From positions 1-54,410 of the forward strand of contig CAJMSX010000020.1 in assembly GCA_905216195.1 (NCBI GenBank): DNA of 54,410 nucleotides. Direction: 5' to 3'. Position numbers and translations under genes: made by a program. This document shows positions 26,667 through 35,005 of the stretch, in pieces. Under the pieces are notes generated by a model. That model saw only the letters and a program-made list of their open reading frames with translations, had not been told where the DNA came from and did not search any database. How positions within the stretch are numbered: position 1 is the first letter of the stretch; every line of letters begins with the position of its first letter. The DNA is from an uncultured bacterium (GTDB lineage: Bacteria > Bacteroidota > Bacteroidia > Bacteroidales > Marinifilaceae).

Positions 26667-27455
26667 ATGAAAAAAATACTTTTATATATCGGGATTTTGC
26701 TGGGAACCCAGTTCGTTTTACAGGCTCAAACAGAAGTGACTATCGATATGATCCTGGCGGAGGGACAAGATTACGCCGACCAATGGGTGTATCTGTTCGG
26801 GGACAAAAAAAATGAACAACACTTGTACGACTCTTGTTATATCCGACCGGGAGATAAGCAGTTCACTTTAAAAATAACGGGAACGGGAAACGAGGGAGAA
26901 GACCAAACGTTTTCCTGCAAAGCCATTTTTTCCCGCAAAGGTCCGGTGGCTTTATTTATCTTTCCGCGGTCCGGCGAACAAATAAAAGTATATATCGATC
27001 AACATACCCCCCGCATAGGAATCCCTCGTACGGAAGGTTCCCAGGAAACCGGTTTACAATATGCGATGGAGCAAAAGTATGCCTATGCCTATAAACGCAT
27101 CGCCCTTTTAGAGGATTCTCTCCGAAAACTTTCGCCGGCCTCTCCGGCCTATCTCTCCGTACAGGACAGCATCCGCTTATATAAATACAATCAAGCGGTA
27201 GGCTACCGCCTGGAGCAATTCCATAAAACCCGTTTCCCGATTTCTGCCTGGGGCGTCGTTTACCATTTAAAAAAACAAAAGGGAGTACCGCAAACGCTCA
27301 TCGATAGTCTGACGCAGGCCATGAAAGCCCGATTCCCGTCCGACCCCCAAATCAGGGCCTTTCCGGAATCCCTTCCAGCTTCCCCGACTTCGGACGAAAG
27401 CCGGAAAATCGGTATGCGAAAAATGAGGTTGATCAATGCCCGGTTAGATCAGTAA
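26667..27455 (+). CDS. Secreted DUF4369-like protein without thioredoxin domain
   Basis: A 262-residue protein with a signal peptide (to about residue 20, FVLQAQ). The N-terminal half (to about 120) looks like the DUF4369 beta-domain that in Bacteroidetes usually precedes a TlpA/thioredoxin domain: short strands with YDSCYIRPGDKQFTLKI and AIFSRKGPVALFIFPRSGEQIKVYID. The C-terminal half is helical, and no CxxC motif or thioredoxin fold follows. It may therefore be a truncated or specialised relative that binds rather than reduces. Same strand as the peptide gene, 183 bases downstream. Family assignment is by pattern only. Confidence 0.65.
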   Translation: MKKILLYIGILLGTQFVLQAQTEVTIDMILAEGQDYADQWVYLFGDKKNEQHLYDSCYIRPGDKQFTLKITGTGNEGEDQTFSCKAIFSRKGPVALFIFPRSGEQIKVYIDQHTPRIGIPRTEGSQETGLQYAMEQKYAYAYKRIALLEDSLRKLSPASPAYLSVQDSIRLYKYNQAVGYRLEQFHKTRFPISAWGVVYHLKKQKGVPQTLIDSLTQAMKARFPSDPQIRAFPESLPASPTSDESRKIGMRKMRLINARLDQ

Positions 27456-27509
27456 GCAGCCCGAAAAAACCTCTTCTCCTCCGGACTTATTTTTCGCTTC
27501 TCTCCTTTT

Positions 27510-27525
27510 CTCCGGTTCACCGGAG
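27510..27525. terminator. Short GC hairpin between convergent genes
   Basis: CTCCGG, loop TTCA, CCGGAG form a perfect six-pair stem between the DUF4369-like gene and yqeY, which converge. T-rich sequence precedes it (TCTCCTTTTC) rather than following; its terminator role is possible but weak. Confidence 0.4.
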
Positions 27526-27559
27526 TTGACGGCCGGATAAGGCTCCGCTCTGACCGGAT

Positions 27560-28009
27560 CTAACTCAATAATTCTTTTACTTTTGCCGAAATAAGTTTCC
27601 CATCAGCTTTTCCGGCCAATTCTTTAGCCGCGACTCCCATCACCTTTCCCATATCCCGGACAGAAGTCGCTCCCACGGAGGCAATAACGGTTCTTACAGC
27701 CTCTGTCAATTCAGCCTCGGACATTTGACGGGGTAAAAAAGAATTCAATACTTCCAATTGTCCCGTTTCCTCTTCATACAAATCGATTCGGCCTTGCTCC
27801 TTGTAAATCCCGGCGGCATCGGTACTTTGTTTGGCAAGTTTCTGAATAATCCGGATACATTCCGCATCTTCGATCTTATCCCCGGCCCCCGGACGGGTTT
27901 TTGCTTCCAAAATCACTTTTTTTATGTTTCTTAAAGTCTCCAGACGAATCTTGTCTTTTGCCTTCATAGCATTCTTGATGCCTTCGTTTACTTGTTCTTC
28001 AATAGTCAT
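27560..28009 (-). CDS. yqeY: GatB/YqeY domain protein
   Basis: A 149-residue protein of the YqeY family, which shares the C-terminal tRNA-binding domain of the amidotransferase subunit GatB; its role is not well established. Visible features: N-terminal helix EEQVNEGIKNAMKAKDKIRLETLRNIK, the middle YEEETGQLEVLNSFLPRQMSEAEL and the C-terminal GKVMGVAAKELAGKADGKLISAKVKELL. The frame stays open upstream to 28096, but the extra residues are not conserved-looking, and start codons at 28009 (chosen) or 28015 give the normal family length. Confidence 0.88.
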   Translation of the reverse strand: MTIEEQVNEGIKNAMKAKDKIRLETLRNIKKVILEAKTRPGAGDKIEDAECIRIIQKLAKQSTDAAGIYKEQGRIDLYEEETGQLEVLNSFLPRQMSEAELTEAVRTVIASVGATSVRDMGKVMGVAAKELAGKADGKLISAKVKELLS

Positions 28010-28154
28010 TGTCATAGCATTATAAAATTCCCACCGGTATTGTTTATGATAGCACGAAATTACTACTTTTTTTCCGTCCGAACAGGCCCCGGACAATAAT
28101 TTAACAAATAGGACTATTTAACATCCTGTCAATCCGCCGCCTGAAATTTTGCCG

Positions 28155-28162
28155 TACTTTTG
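28155..28162 (+). promoter_or_regulatory. -7 promoter box of the BamA-like gene
   Basis: TACTTTTG matches TAnnTTTG and lies about 80 bases ahead of the ATG at 28244. The -33 box is not clear. Confidence 0.45.
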
Positions 28163-28243
28163 TAGTATCGGTTTATCCTGTCGTCCGAAGTATTTCAAAA
28201 TGCTTATACGGGTATCAACCGGGAACACACAATCACGCAACCC

Positions 28244-29446
28244 ATGAAAACAGCATTGTCTTTCCTCCTTTTATGGCTCTCTCTGTCGGTTTCTGCTCAG
28301 GATACCATTACATCGGTCATTACGATTACGACCGATTCGTTGACGGAACGTCAGATTCGCCAGATGCAACGGCAACAGAGACGCGATTCCATTCGGGCGC
28401 ATAAAAAAATTTGGGCTTCCGTTCTGGGAGGTCCCTCCTATACTCCGGAAGCTTCCCTGGGAATAGGCGGCGCTCTGCTGGCCACCTTCCGGGTAAATAA
28501 ATACGATACTGTCAGCCAACGTTCTTTTCTACCGGCCGGGTTTAACGTTTCCATCAACGGAACTTTCGTAGCCGCCGGGGCCGGAGCTCTTTTTTTTAAC
28601 GAAAACCGATTCCGGATTTATTTGCAATACGGTTTCCGGAACGAACCCACCGATTTTTTCGGCGTAGGCTTCGCCGAAATTAAAGAAAATCACAAAAGCG
28701 ATTCCACCACAGGCTTTAAAAAGAATACCCTCGGCTTTATGCCGAGATTTGTGTGGGAAATCAGAAAAAACATCTATGCGGGAGGTATTTTCGACATCAA
28801 TTACAATAAAGTCCGGGATATAGGAACCGTCTTAAAAGATAACGCCTATTACCGCAAGTATGGGAAACGTTTCACCAATATCGGGTTGGGTGCCGTTTTT
28901 CAATACGATTCCCGGGATGATGTAGCCACCCCTTTTGCCGGTCTCTTTCTGAGTGCAACCGGACTCGTCTACGGGAAATACCTCGGAGGGGACTACAATT
29001 ACGAGATGATCGAACTGGAATACAGACAGTTCCGAAATGTATTCCAACGCCGCAGCACCCTTGCCTGGGCAGTCAAAACTCAAATAGGCCTGGACAACGT
29101 GCCTTATACCCAACTCCCCATGTTCGGCTCTCCTTTCGATCTGAGGGGTTACCTCTGGGGAAAATACCGGGATAAAACCATGGCCTACGGTATAGTCGAA
29201 TACAGACATATGTTTATGTCCCGGGAAGCTTACGAAAGAGGCGAATTCTGGTCCAAATTCGGGGCGGTTGCCTGGGTGGGCACCGGTACCATCGGGAAAA
29301 CCCCCGCGGGCTGGAATAAATGGAAATTCAACTACGGTGCTGGCCTCCGCATTCAATTACAACCCCGGAAAAATTTCCGGCTGGACATAGGCAAAGAACC
29401 GGGAGAAAAATGGGCTTTATATCTGAATATGACCGAAGCCTTTTAA
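28244..29446 (+). CDS. BamA/TamA-type surface-antigen barrel protein, no POTRA
   Basis: A 400-residue outer-membrane protein with a signal peptide (to about residue 19, SVSAQ) and a C-terminal bacterial-surface-antigen barrel ending in phenylalanine (NMTEAF), the outer-membrane insertion signal. Strands such as FNVSINGTFVAAGAGALFF, RFRIYLQYGFRNEP and FDINYNKV can be followed through. Between the signal peptide and the barrel there is only a short charged linker, so the POTRA domains of true BamA are missing. That form is common in Bacteroidetes, with unknown cargo. It stands alone between yqeY and a MATE gene. Confidence 0.8.
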   Translation: MKTALSFLLLWLSLSVSAQDTITSVITITTDSLTERQIRQMQRQQRRDSIRAHKKIWASVLGGPSYTPEASLGIGGALLATFRVNKYDTVSQRSFLPAGFNVSINGTFVAAGAGALFFNENRFRIYLQYGFRNEPTDFFGVGFAEIKENHKSDSTTGFKKNTLGFMPRFVWEIRKNIYAGGIFDINYNKVRDIGTVLKDNAYYRKYGKRFTNIGLGAVFQYDSRDDVATPFAGLFLSATGLVYGKYLGGDYNYEMIELEYRQFRNVFQRRSTLAWAVKTQIGLDNVPYTQLPMFGSPFDLRGYLWGKYRDKTMAYGIVEYRHMFMSREAYERGEFWSKFGAVAWVGTGTIGKTPAGWNKWKFNYGAGLRIQLQPRKNFRLDIGKEPGEKWALYLNMTEAF

Positions 29447-29462
29447 GCCTCTTTATTTTTTG

Positions 29463-29470
29463 TATCTTTG
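29463..29470 (+). promoter_or_regulatory. -7 promoter box of the MATE exporter gene
   Basis: TATCTTTG, a full consensus match, lies between the barrel gene stop and the exporter ATG at 29496. It predicts a start near 29477 and rules out the earlier TTG start at 29460. Confidence 0.65.
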
Positions 29471-29495
29471 CGGCGAACAAGTATCGAAAAAAACA

Positions 29496-30827
29496 ATGAA
29501 AAGTTCTGTCTCCAACAAGACCATCTGGAATATTGCCTACCCGATTATTTTCGGCAATCTGGCTCAGACGCTCATCACTTTGACGGACACGGCTTTTCTG
29601 GGAAGAGTCAGTTCCATTGCCCTCGGAGCCTCCATGATCGCGGGAATTTATTATTATGTATTTTCTACACTGGCCTGGGGGTTCAGCATCGGTATTCAAA
29701 TCATCGTAGCCCGCCGTTTGGGAGAAGGGAATTTACACCGGATCGGAGTGGTTTTCGAACACGGAGTGGTATTTATCCTGGCTTTGTCCACTTCTTTATT
29801 TTTAATTCAGCATTATTATACGGAATACCTCCTGCACCAAATCATCCAATCGCCGAACATTTATGCTTCGGCCATGGAATATATGGAATACAGGCATTAC
29901 GGTATTATTTTCGTCTGCTTTAATTTCCTGTTCCGAGCGCTCTATATCGGACTTTCCAACACCAAAGTCATCAGTTTTTCTACAATCCTGATGGCCGGAG
30001 TAAATATATTTCTCGACTACGTTCTGGTGTTCGGGAAATGGGGATTTCCCCGAATGGGAGTAGGCGGTGCGGCTCTGGCATCCGTCTGCGCCGAGGTAAC
30101 GGCATTGCTGTTTTTCACCGGGTATACTCTGCTGAAATTGCCCATTAAAAACTATGCGCTGTTCGCCTTTCACAAGTTGGAAGGCTGGCTGATGAAAGCG
30201 ATCCTGAAAATCGCTTTCCCGACCATGTTGCAAAAGCTACTTTCCTTCGGTACCTGGTTCATCTTTTTTGCCTTGGTGGAACACATGGGGGAAGAGCCGA
30301 TCGCCATCTCCGGCATCGTCCGAAGCGTCTATATGCTGATTATGATTCCGGTGTTTGCCTTCGGAGCCACGGCCAATACCCTGACCAGCCGTCTGATCGG
30401 GGAAAACAAACAGGCCGAAGTCATCCCTACCCTGAGGAAGATCTTGCGGTTAAGTTTACTCAGCATTCTGCCGGTATTGCTTTGTTGCACCCTTTTTCCC
30501 TCAGCCATCCTGTCAATTTACACCAACGAACCTCTCTTAGCTCAAGCTTCGATTTCCTCTCTGTACATCGTATGTATAGCGACAATCTCCATGTCTTTCG
30601 GCATGACCTTTTTCGAAGCTGTATCGGGTACGGCCAACACCACTTCCGCTTTATTGCTGGAAACCACGGTTCTGGTCGCCTACACCTTTTCCGTCTGGTT
30701 CTTTGCCTCTTACATCGGTACCCGGGTGGAATGGGTGTGGACGAGCGAAATCACGTATGGGGTACTCATCGGATTGATTTCCCTGCTTTACCTGCGGCTC
30801 GCCGGATGGCAATCTAAAAAAATTTAA
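29496..30827 (+). CDS. MATE-family multidrug/sodium antiporter
   Basis: A 443-residue inner-membrane protein with twelve predicted helices in two similar halves. The opening TIWNIAYPIIFGNLAQTLITLTDTAFLGRV is the classical MATE N-terminal signature, and the second half begins with a similar AFPTMLQKLLSFGTWF helix. It exports cationic compounds or organic acids using a sodium or proton gradient; the substrate is unknown. The open frame begins earlier, at a TTG (29460), but the promoter position favours the ATG at 29496. Its stop overlaps that of the convergent MalY-like gene by four bases (TTAA). Confidence 0.92.
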   Translation: MKSSVSNKTIWNIAYPIIFGNLAQTLITLTDTAFLGRVSSIALGASMIAGIYYYVFSTLAWGFSIGIQIIVARRLGEGNLHRIGVVFEHGVVFILALSTSLFLIQHYYTEYLLHQIIQSPNIYASAMEYMEYRHYGIIFVCFNFLFRALYIGLSNTKVISFSTILMAGVNIFLDYVLVFGKWGFPRMGVGGAALASVCAEVTALLFFTGYTLLKLPIKNYALFAFHKLEGWLMKAILKIAFPTMLQKLLSFGTWFIFFALVEHMGEEPIAISGIVRSVYMLIMIPVFAFGATANTLTSRLIGENKQAEVIPTLRKILRLSLLSILPVLLCCTLFPSAILSIYTNEPLLAQASISSLYIVCIATISMSFGMTFFEAVSGTANTTSALLLETTVLVAYTFSVWFFASYIGTRVEWVWTSEITYGVLIGLISLLYLRLAGWQSKKI

Positions 30828-31996
30828 CGGTTCCCGAAGGCCTCCGCTATCCGGTCCAGTCCTTCCGCCAATACCTCACGCGGACAACCTATATTCATTC
30901 TTCTGAACCCGATACCTTCTTTGCCGAAGCTTTGTCCGTCATTCAACCCTACCCGGGCCTTCTCTACCAAAATCCGCCCCGTCTCCTCATGACTCAGCCC
31001 TGTCTCCCGGAAATCCAGCCACAACAAAAACGATCCTTCCGGTTTGATCATCCGGACACCCGGCAGGTTATGCTTTATAAAATCGTCCGCAAAATTTACA
31101 TTCTCTCCCAGATAAATCAGCAATTCTTCCAGCCATTCTCCACCATATCGGTATGCCGCTTCGAAAGTAACATGCCCCAAAATGTTTCCCAAATCCAGAT
31201 GCAAAGCCAGCATTTCTCTATTATACTTGTCCCGTAAGCGTTCAGACGAAGCTACGATCACCGAATTCATCATACCGGCTATGTTAAACGTTTTACTGGG
31301 GGCCATAGCCGTCAGCGTGCGATCGGCAATTTCCCCGGATACCGAAGCCATTACCGTATGCCGATGACCGAATAAAGACAGATCGGCGTGAATTTCGTCC
31401 GACAAAATCAGCACATCGTAGCGACAACACAACTCGCCCATCCGCTTCAATTCTTCCCGGCTCCATACCCGGCCTACCGGATTATGCGAGTTACTGAGAA
31501 TAAACAACCGCACCCCTTGCCCCAGCTTGTGTTCGAAATCCTCCCAATCCACTTCATACCGTCCATTGCGAATCACCAGCGAACTGCACACCAACTCCCG
31601 GCCGTTATCTCCCGGCACGGTCAGAAAAGGAGGATAGACCGGAGTCAGCACCAATACTTTTTCCCCCATCCGGGTAAAAGCCCGGATAGAAACCGCTAAA
31701 GCCGTGACGATTCCCGGGCTGATGGACAACCATTCCGGTAATACCTGCCAGTCGTACCTCTTACCCACCCAGTCCATGTACGCCTCTTTCGCTCTCTCCG
31801 AGCGGAATGTATATCCGAACACGCCTCGCCGGCAGCATTCAAGCGCTGCCTCTTGAATCGGAGGAGCCGTTTGAAAATCCATGTCCGCCACCCACATGGG
31901 TAATAAATCGGTACGGCCAAAATGGGCAGATAAATCGTCGTATTTTACGGAATTCGTACCCCGACGCTCGATACGTTGGTCAAAATTATATTTCAT
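30824..31996 (-). CDS. MalY/PatB-family PLP aminotransferase-like lyase
   Basis: A fold-type I PLP enzyme of 390 residues. The N-terminus has RRGTNSVKYD and PMWVADMDF as in MalY/PatB cystathionine beta-lyases; the internal aldimine lysine is in MAPSKTFNIAGM (near residue 237), and NPVGRVWSREEL and SDEIHADL are intact. Members cleave C-S bonds of cystathionine or cysteine conjugates, releasing pyruvate and ammonia; some are aminotransferases. The precise substrate is not predictable. It shares its last four bases with the convergent MATE gene. Confidence 0.88.
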   Translation of the reverse strand: MKYNFDQRIERRGTNSVKYDDLSAHFGRTDLLPMWVADMDFQTAPPIQEAALECCRRGVFGYTFRSERAKEAYMDWVGKRYDWQVLPEWLSISPGIVTALAVSIRAFTRMGEKVLVLTPVYPPFLTVPGDNGRELVCSSLVIRNGRYEVDWEDFEHKLGQGVRLFILSNSHNPVGRVWSREELKRMGELCCRYDVLILSDEIHADLSLFGHRHTVMASVSGEIADRTLTAMAPSKTFNIAGMMNSVIVASSERLRDKYNREMLALHLDLGNILGHVTFEAAYRYGGEWLEELLIYLGENVNFADDFIKHNLPGVRMIKPEGSFLLWLDFRETGLSHEETGRILVEKARVGLNDGQSFGKEGIGFRRMNIGCPREVLAEGLDRIAEAFGNR

Positions 31997-32115
31997 CGGA
32001 TTTTTGATTATTTAATTATTTCTTACATCCTACAGCCCTCCTCCTTGCCCCTTCGGCTTTTCCCATTCATTTTAAAGCATTATCTTTACGGCAAATATAG
32101 ACAACTAAAACCAAA

Positions 32116-33060
32116 ATGAAAAAACAGCTCGTACTTATTTACCTCTGTCTTGTACTTACGTTAGCCAATATATCCTTTCTGCTTTATTATTTCTGTTTTA
32201 CAGATAAAACCGCTTTCACAAACCGTCCGGCAGACCGGCTTACTTTTCCCGCCGAGCATCCGGTGACTACGGACGTAGCACTTCCCGAAGAAATGGACTT
32301 TGCCGGAGAAAAAGTTCCCCTACACCGGAAAGACGTACAGGAAGCCTTACGCAAGGAACTGATCGTAAACACCTATCTGCATTCTCACAGCGTACAAATC
32401 TTAAAAAACGCTCCCCGGGCTTTTGCCGTTATCGAGCCTTTATTAAAAAAAGCGGGTATTCCGGACGATTTTAAATACCTGGCGGTCATCGAAAGCAACC
32501 TGAATCCCACGGTGGTTTCTCCTGCCGGGGCGGTAGGAGTATGGCAATTTATGAATAAAACCGCTAAGGAATACGGTCTGGAAGTGAACTCCGAAGTCGA
32601 CGAAAGATACCATACCGAAAAAGCGACACTCGCCGCTACCCGTTACCTGCGTAAAGCTTACGAGCGTTTCGGCTCCTGGACCGTTGCAGCTGCCTCCTAC
32701 AACGCCGGAACGTCCATGCTGCTGAAACAAATGAACATCCAGCAGGAAAATAATTATTACAACTTGCTTTTGGGAGAAGAAACCGAAAGATACGTCTTCC
32801 GCATACTCGCGCTGAAACAAATCCTTACACATCCTGAACGGTATCACTTTTACGTACCCGATCCCTATCCGGTGGAAAAAACCCGACGCATCAAAGTAAA
32901 CGGTCCCGTTGAAGATTGGACGGAATTCGCCAAGAAACACCATGTATCCTATAAAACCCTCAAACGCTTTAATCCCTGGTTGAGAAAAACAAAACTGAAA
33001 AATCCCAAACGCAAAACTTACGAAATCATTTTACCGGCAAACCCGAAACTTTACAAATAA
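32116..33060 (+). CDS. Membrane-anchored lytic transglycosylase (MltD-like, LysM-like tail)
   Basis: Cleaves glycan strands of peptidoglycan to 1,6-anhydroMurNAc ends. The 314-residue product has an N-terminal anchor helix (about residues 5-27), then an SLT domain with catalytic Glu126 in AVIESNLNP, followed by GAVGVWQFM and AAASYNAGTSML. The last 50 residues (DWTEFAKKHHVSYKTLKRFNPWL) look like a single LysM repeat, as in MltD. No lipobox is visible. A probable stand-alone gene; the next gene begins 62 bases later. Confidence 0.9.
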   Translation: MKKQLVLIYLCLVLTLANISFLLYYFCFTDKTAFTNRPADRLTFPAEHPVTTDVALPEEMDFAGEKVPLHRKDVQEALRKELIVNTYLHSHSVQILKNAPRAFAVIEPLLKKAGIPDDFKYLAVIESNLNPTVVSPAGAVGVWQFMNKTAKEYGLEVNSEVDERYHTEKATLAATRYLRKAYERFGSWTVAAASYNAGTSMLLKQMNIQQENNYYNLLLGEETERYVFRILALKQILTHPERYHFYVPDPYPVEKTRRIKVNGPVEDWTEFAKKHHVSYKTLKRFNPWLRKTKLKNPKRKTYEIILPANPKLYK

Positions 33061-33122
33061 AGGCACGCAATTTGCTGATTGTAAAATTAATTTCTACCTT
33101 AGAAGGTCATAAAAGATAAGCC

Positions 33123-34787
33123 ATGGAAAAAGTAAGCGTGATCTGTGAAAACACACAAAAAGAATATAGAATCGAGATCGGAAGTGCACTGCGGGAATTC
33201 AAAAAAATGGTATTTCCCCATAACCACAAACACATTTTGGGCGCTCTGGTGAACAACGAGTTACAGGATTTACAATACATCATTATGAATCCTAAACGCG
33301 TGAATTTCATCGATATTACAACTTTGGACGGTTACAGCATTTACACCCGTTCCCTGATTTTTGTCCTCTACAAAGCGGTCAGTACCCTATTCCCCAAAAA
33401 AACCCTACAGGCGGAATACAACATTTCGAACGGCATATTTTGCCGCATTCTCAACAAAGACATCCTGCTAAACCCCCAACTGATCGAAAAAATCCGCCAG
33501 GAGATGCAGGATATTATTGCCATGGACTACCCGATCCTACGCGAAGAGATGCCGACGGAAGAAGCCATACAAATTTTTAAAAAACAAGGCTTGAAAGATA
33601 AATCGGAATTGATGGAGACCCGGGGACGCCTTTATACTTCCGTTTATTTTATCAACAATACGGCCGACTATTTTTACGGCACCCTCGCTCCTTCGACGGG
33701 CTGTCTCAAAATTTTCAGCCTGGAACCCTACAAGGAAGGCATGTTGCTGCGCCTGCCCGACCGGAACAATCCTTCGGAATTACTGCCGGTGACTCCCCAA
33801 AACAAATTGTTCCAGATCTTCAGTGAACACAAGCGCTGGGGAAAAATTCTGGGGGTTACTGACATCGGGAACCTGAACAAAGCCGTAGAAGAAAAATATG
33901 CCGGGAGTATTATTAAAGTCAGTGAAGCTTTGCATGAAAAGAAAATCTCGCTGATTGCGGACAAAATCAAAGCTCATCATAAAAAAGTAAAGGTGGTTTT
34001 AATTTCGGGCCCTTCCTCCTCGGGAAAAACAACTTTCGGTAAGCGCCTTAGCATCCAGTTAATGGTAAACGGAATCCGGCCCCTTAACCTTTCTTTGGAC
34101 AACTATTTCGTAAACCGGGAAAACACCCCCCGGGACGAAAAAGGAGAATACGATTATGAATCCATAGATGCCCTGGATATCGACACTTTTACGGACAACA
34201 TCATACGTCTCCTGCGCGGAGAGGAAGTCGAAATTCCCAAATTCTCTTTCGAAACCGGCCAACGTTATTACGATGGGGAAAAGTTGAAAGTAGCGAAAAA
34301 TTCCCTCCTGGTCGTAGAAGGCATACACGGATTAAACCCCAAGCTTTCCCGTCTGCTGCCGCCGGAAGCTTTGTTTAAAATATTCGTCTCGGCCCTGACT
34401 TCTATTTCCATCGATAACCACAACATCATCAGTCCGACGGACAACCGACTGATCCGGCGAATAGTCCGGGATTACAAATACCGGAATTATTCCGCCCTGG
34501 ATACGCTCAAACGCTGGGAAAGCGTATTGAAAGGAGAGCAAAAGCATATCGTACCCTATCAGGAAGAAGCCGATATCATATTCAACTCCGCTTTAATTTA
34601 TGAGTTGGGAGCTTTAAAACAACAAGCCGAACCTCTGTTGAGAGAAGTAACGGGTCAGCATCCGGAACATTCCAAAGCCCTGCGACTTTTAAAGTTCTTC
34701 TCTTACATCAAAGCTGTACCGACCCGGGAAATTCCGCACACCTCGATTTTACGGGAATTTCTGGGGGGAAGCACCTTTAAATATTAA
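33123..34787 (+). CDS. Nucleoside (uridine-type) kinase with N-terminal TGS/threonyl-tRNA-synthetase-like region
   Basis: A 554-residue protein in two parts. Residues about 1-270 resemble the N-terminal part of threonyl-tRNA synthetase (TGS and second additional domains, though without a convincing catalytic site). Residues about 285-500 form a uridine-kinase/phosphoribulokinase-like NTPase with Walker A GPSSSGKTT (296-304), SLDNYFVNRENTP and DALDIDTF. This fused architecture is typical of Bacteroidetes and Firmicutes nucleoside kinases, which probably phosphorylate uridine or cytidine in salvage; the role of the TGS half is unknown. A terminator hairpin lies about 95 bases after the stop. 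Confidence 0.85.
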   Translation: MEKVSVICENTQKEYRIEIGSALREFKKMVFPHNHKHILGALVNNELQDLQYIIMNPKRVNFIDITTLDGYSIYTRSLIFVLYKAVSTLFPKKTLQAEYNISNGIFCRILNKDILLNPQLIEKIRQEMQDIIAMDYPILREEMPTEEAIQIFKKQGLKDKSELMETRGRLYTSVYFINNTADYFYGTLAPSTGCLKIFSLEPYKEGMLLRLPDRNNPSELLPVTPQNKLFQIFSEHKRWGKILGVTDIGNLNKAVEEKYAGSIIKVSEALHEKKISLIADKIKAHHKKVKVVLISGPSSSGKTTFGKRLSIQLMVNGIRPLNLSLDNYFVNRENTPRDEKGEYDYESIDALDIDTFTDNIIRLLRGEEVEIPKFSFETGQRYYDGEKLKVAKNSLLVVEGIHGLNPKLSRLLPPEALFKIFVSALTSISIDNHNIISPTDNRLIRRIVRDYKYRNYSALDTLKRWESVLKGEQKHIVPYQEEADIIFNSALIYELGALKQQAEPLLREVTGQHPEHSKALRLLKFFSYIKAVPTREIPHTSILREFLGGSTFKY

Positions 34788-34880
34788 AACAGGATTAAAA
34801 CCAGCGGCATTCTCCGGGCCACCGTGCCGAAACAGCAGGAGAAGTGACTTTGGGCCGCCGGCCGCTTCGTTTTTTACATA

Positions 34881-34916
34881 AAAAAGTCTGTCCGGGTCTA
34901 ATTCCGACAGACTTTT
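34881..34916 (+). terminator. Terminator after the nucleoside kinase gene
   Basis: AAAAAGTCTGTC (from 34881) pairs with GACAGACTTTT (ending 34915), with an inner GG/CC extension past one bulged C, then ATTT. Works best on the plus strand. The 218 bases between the two genes hold nothing else. Confidence 0.7.
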
Positions 34917-35005
34917 ATTTGGGCTATACCCCGGGCTACTTCCCCCTCCTGATCCACCTTCTGCCCACGGAGGTATTTAACCGCTCAGGTATTTCTTCAG
35001 ACCAA

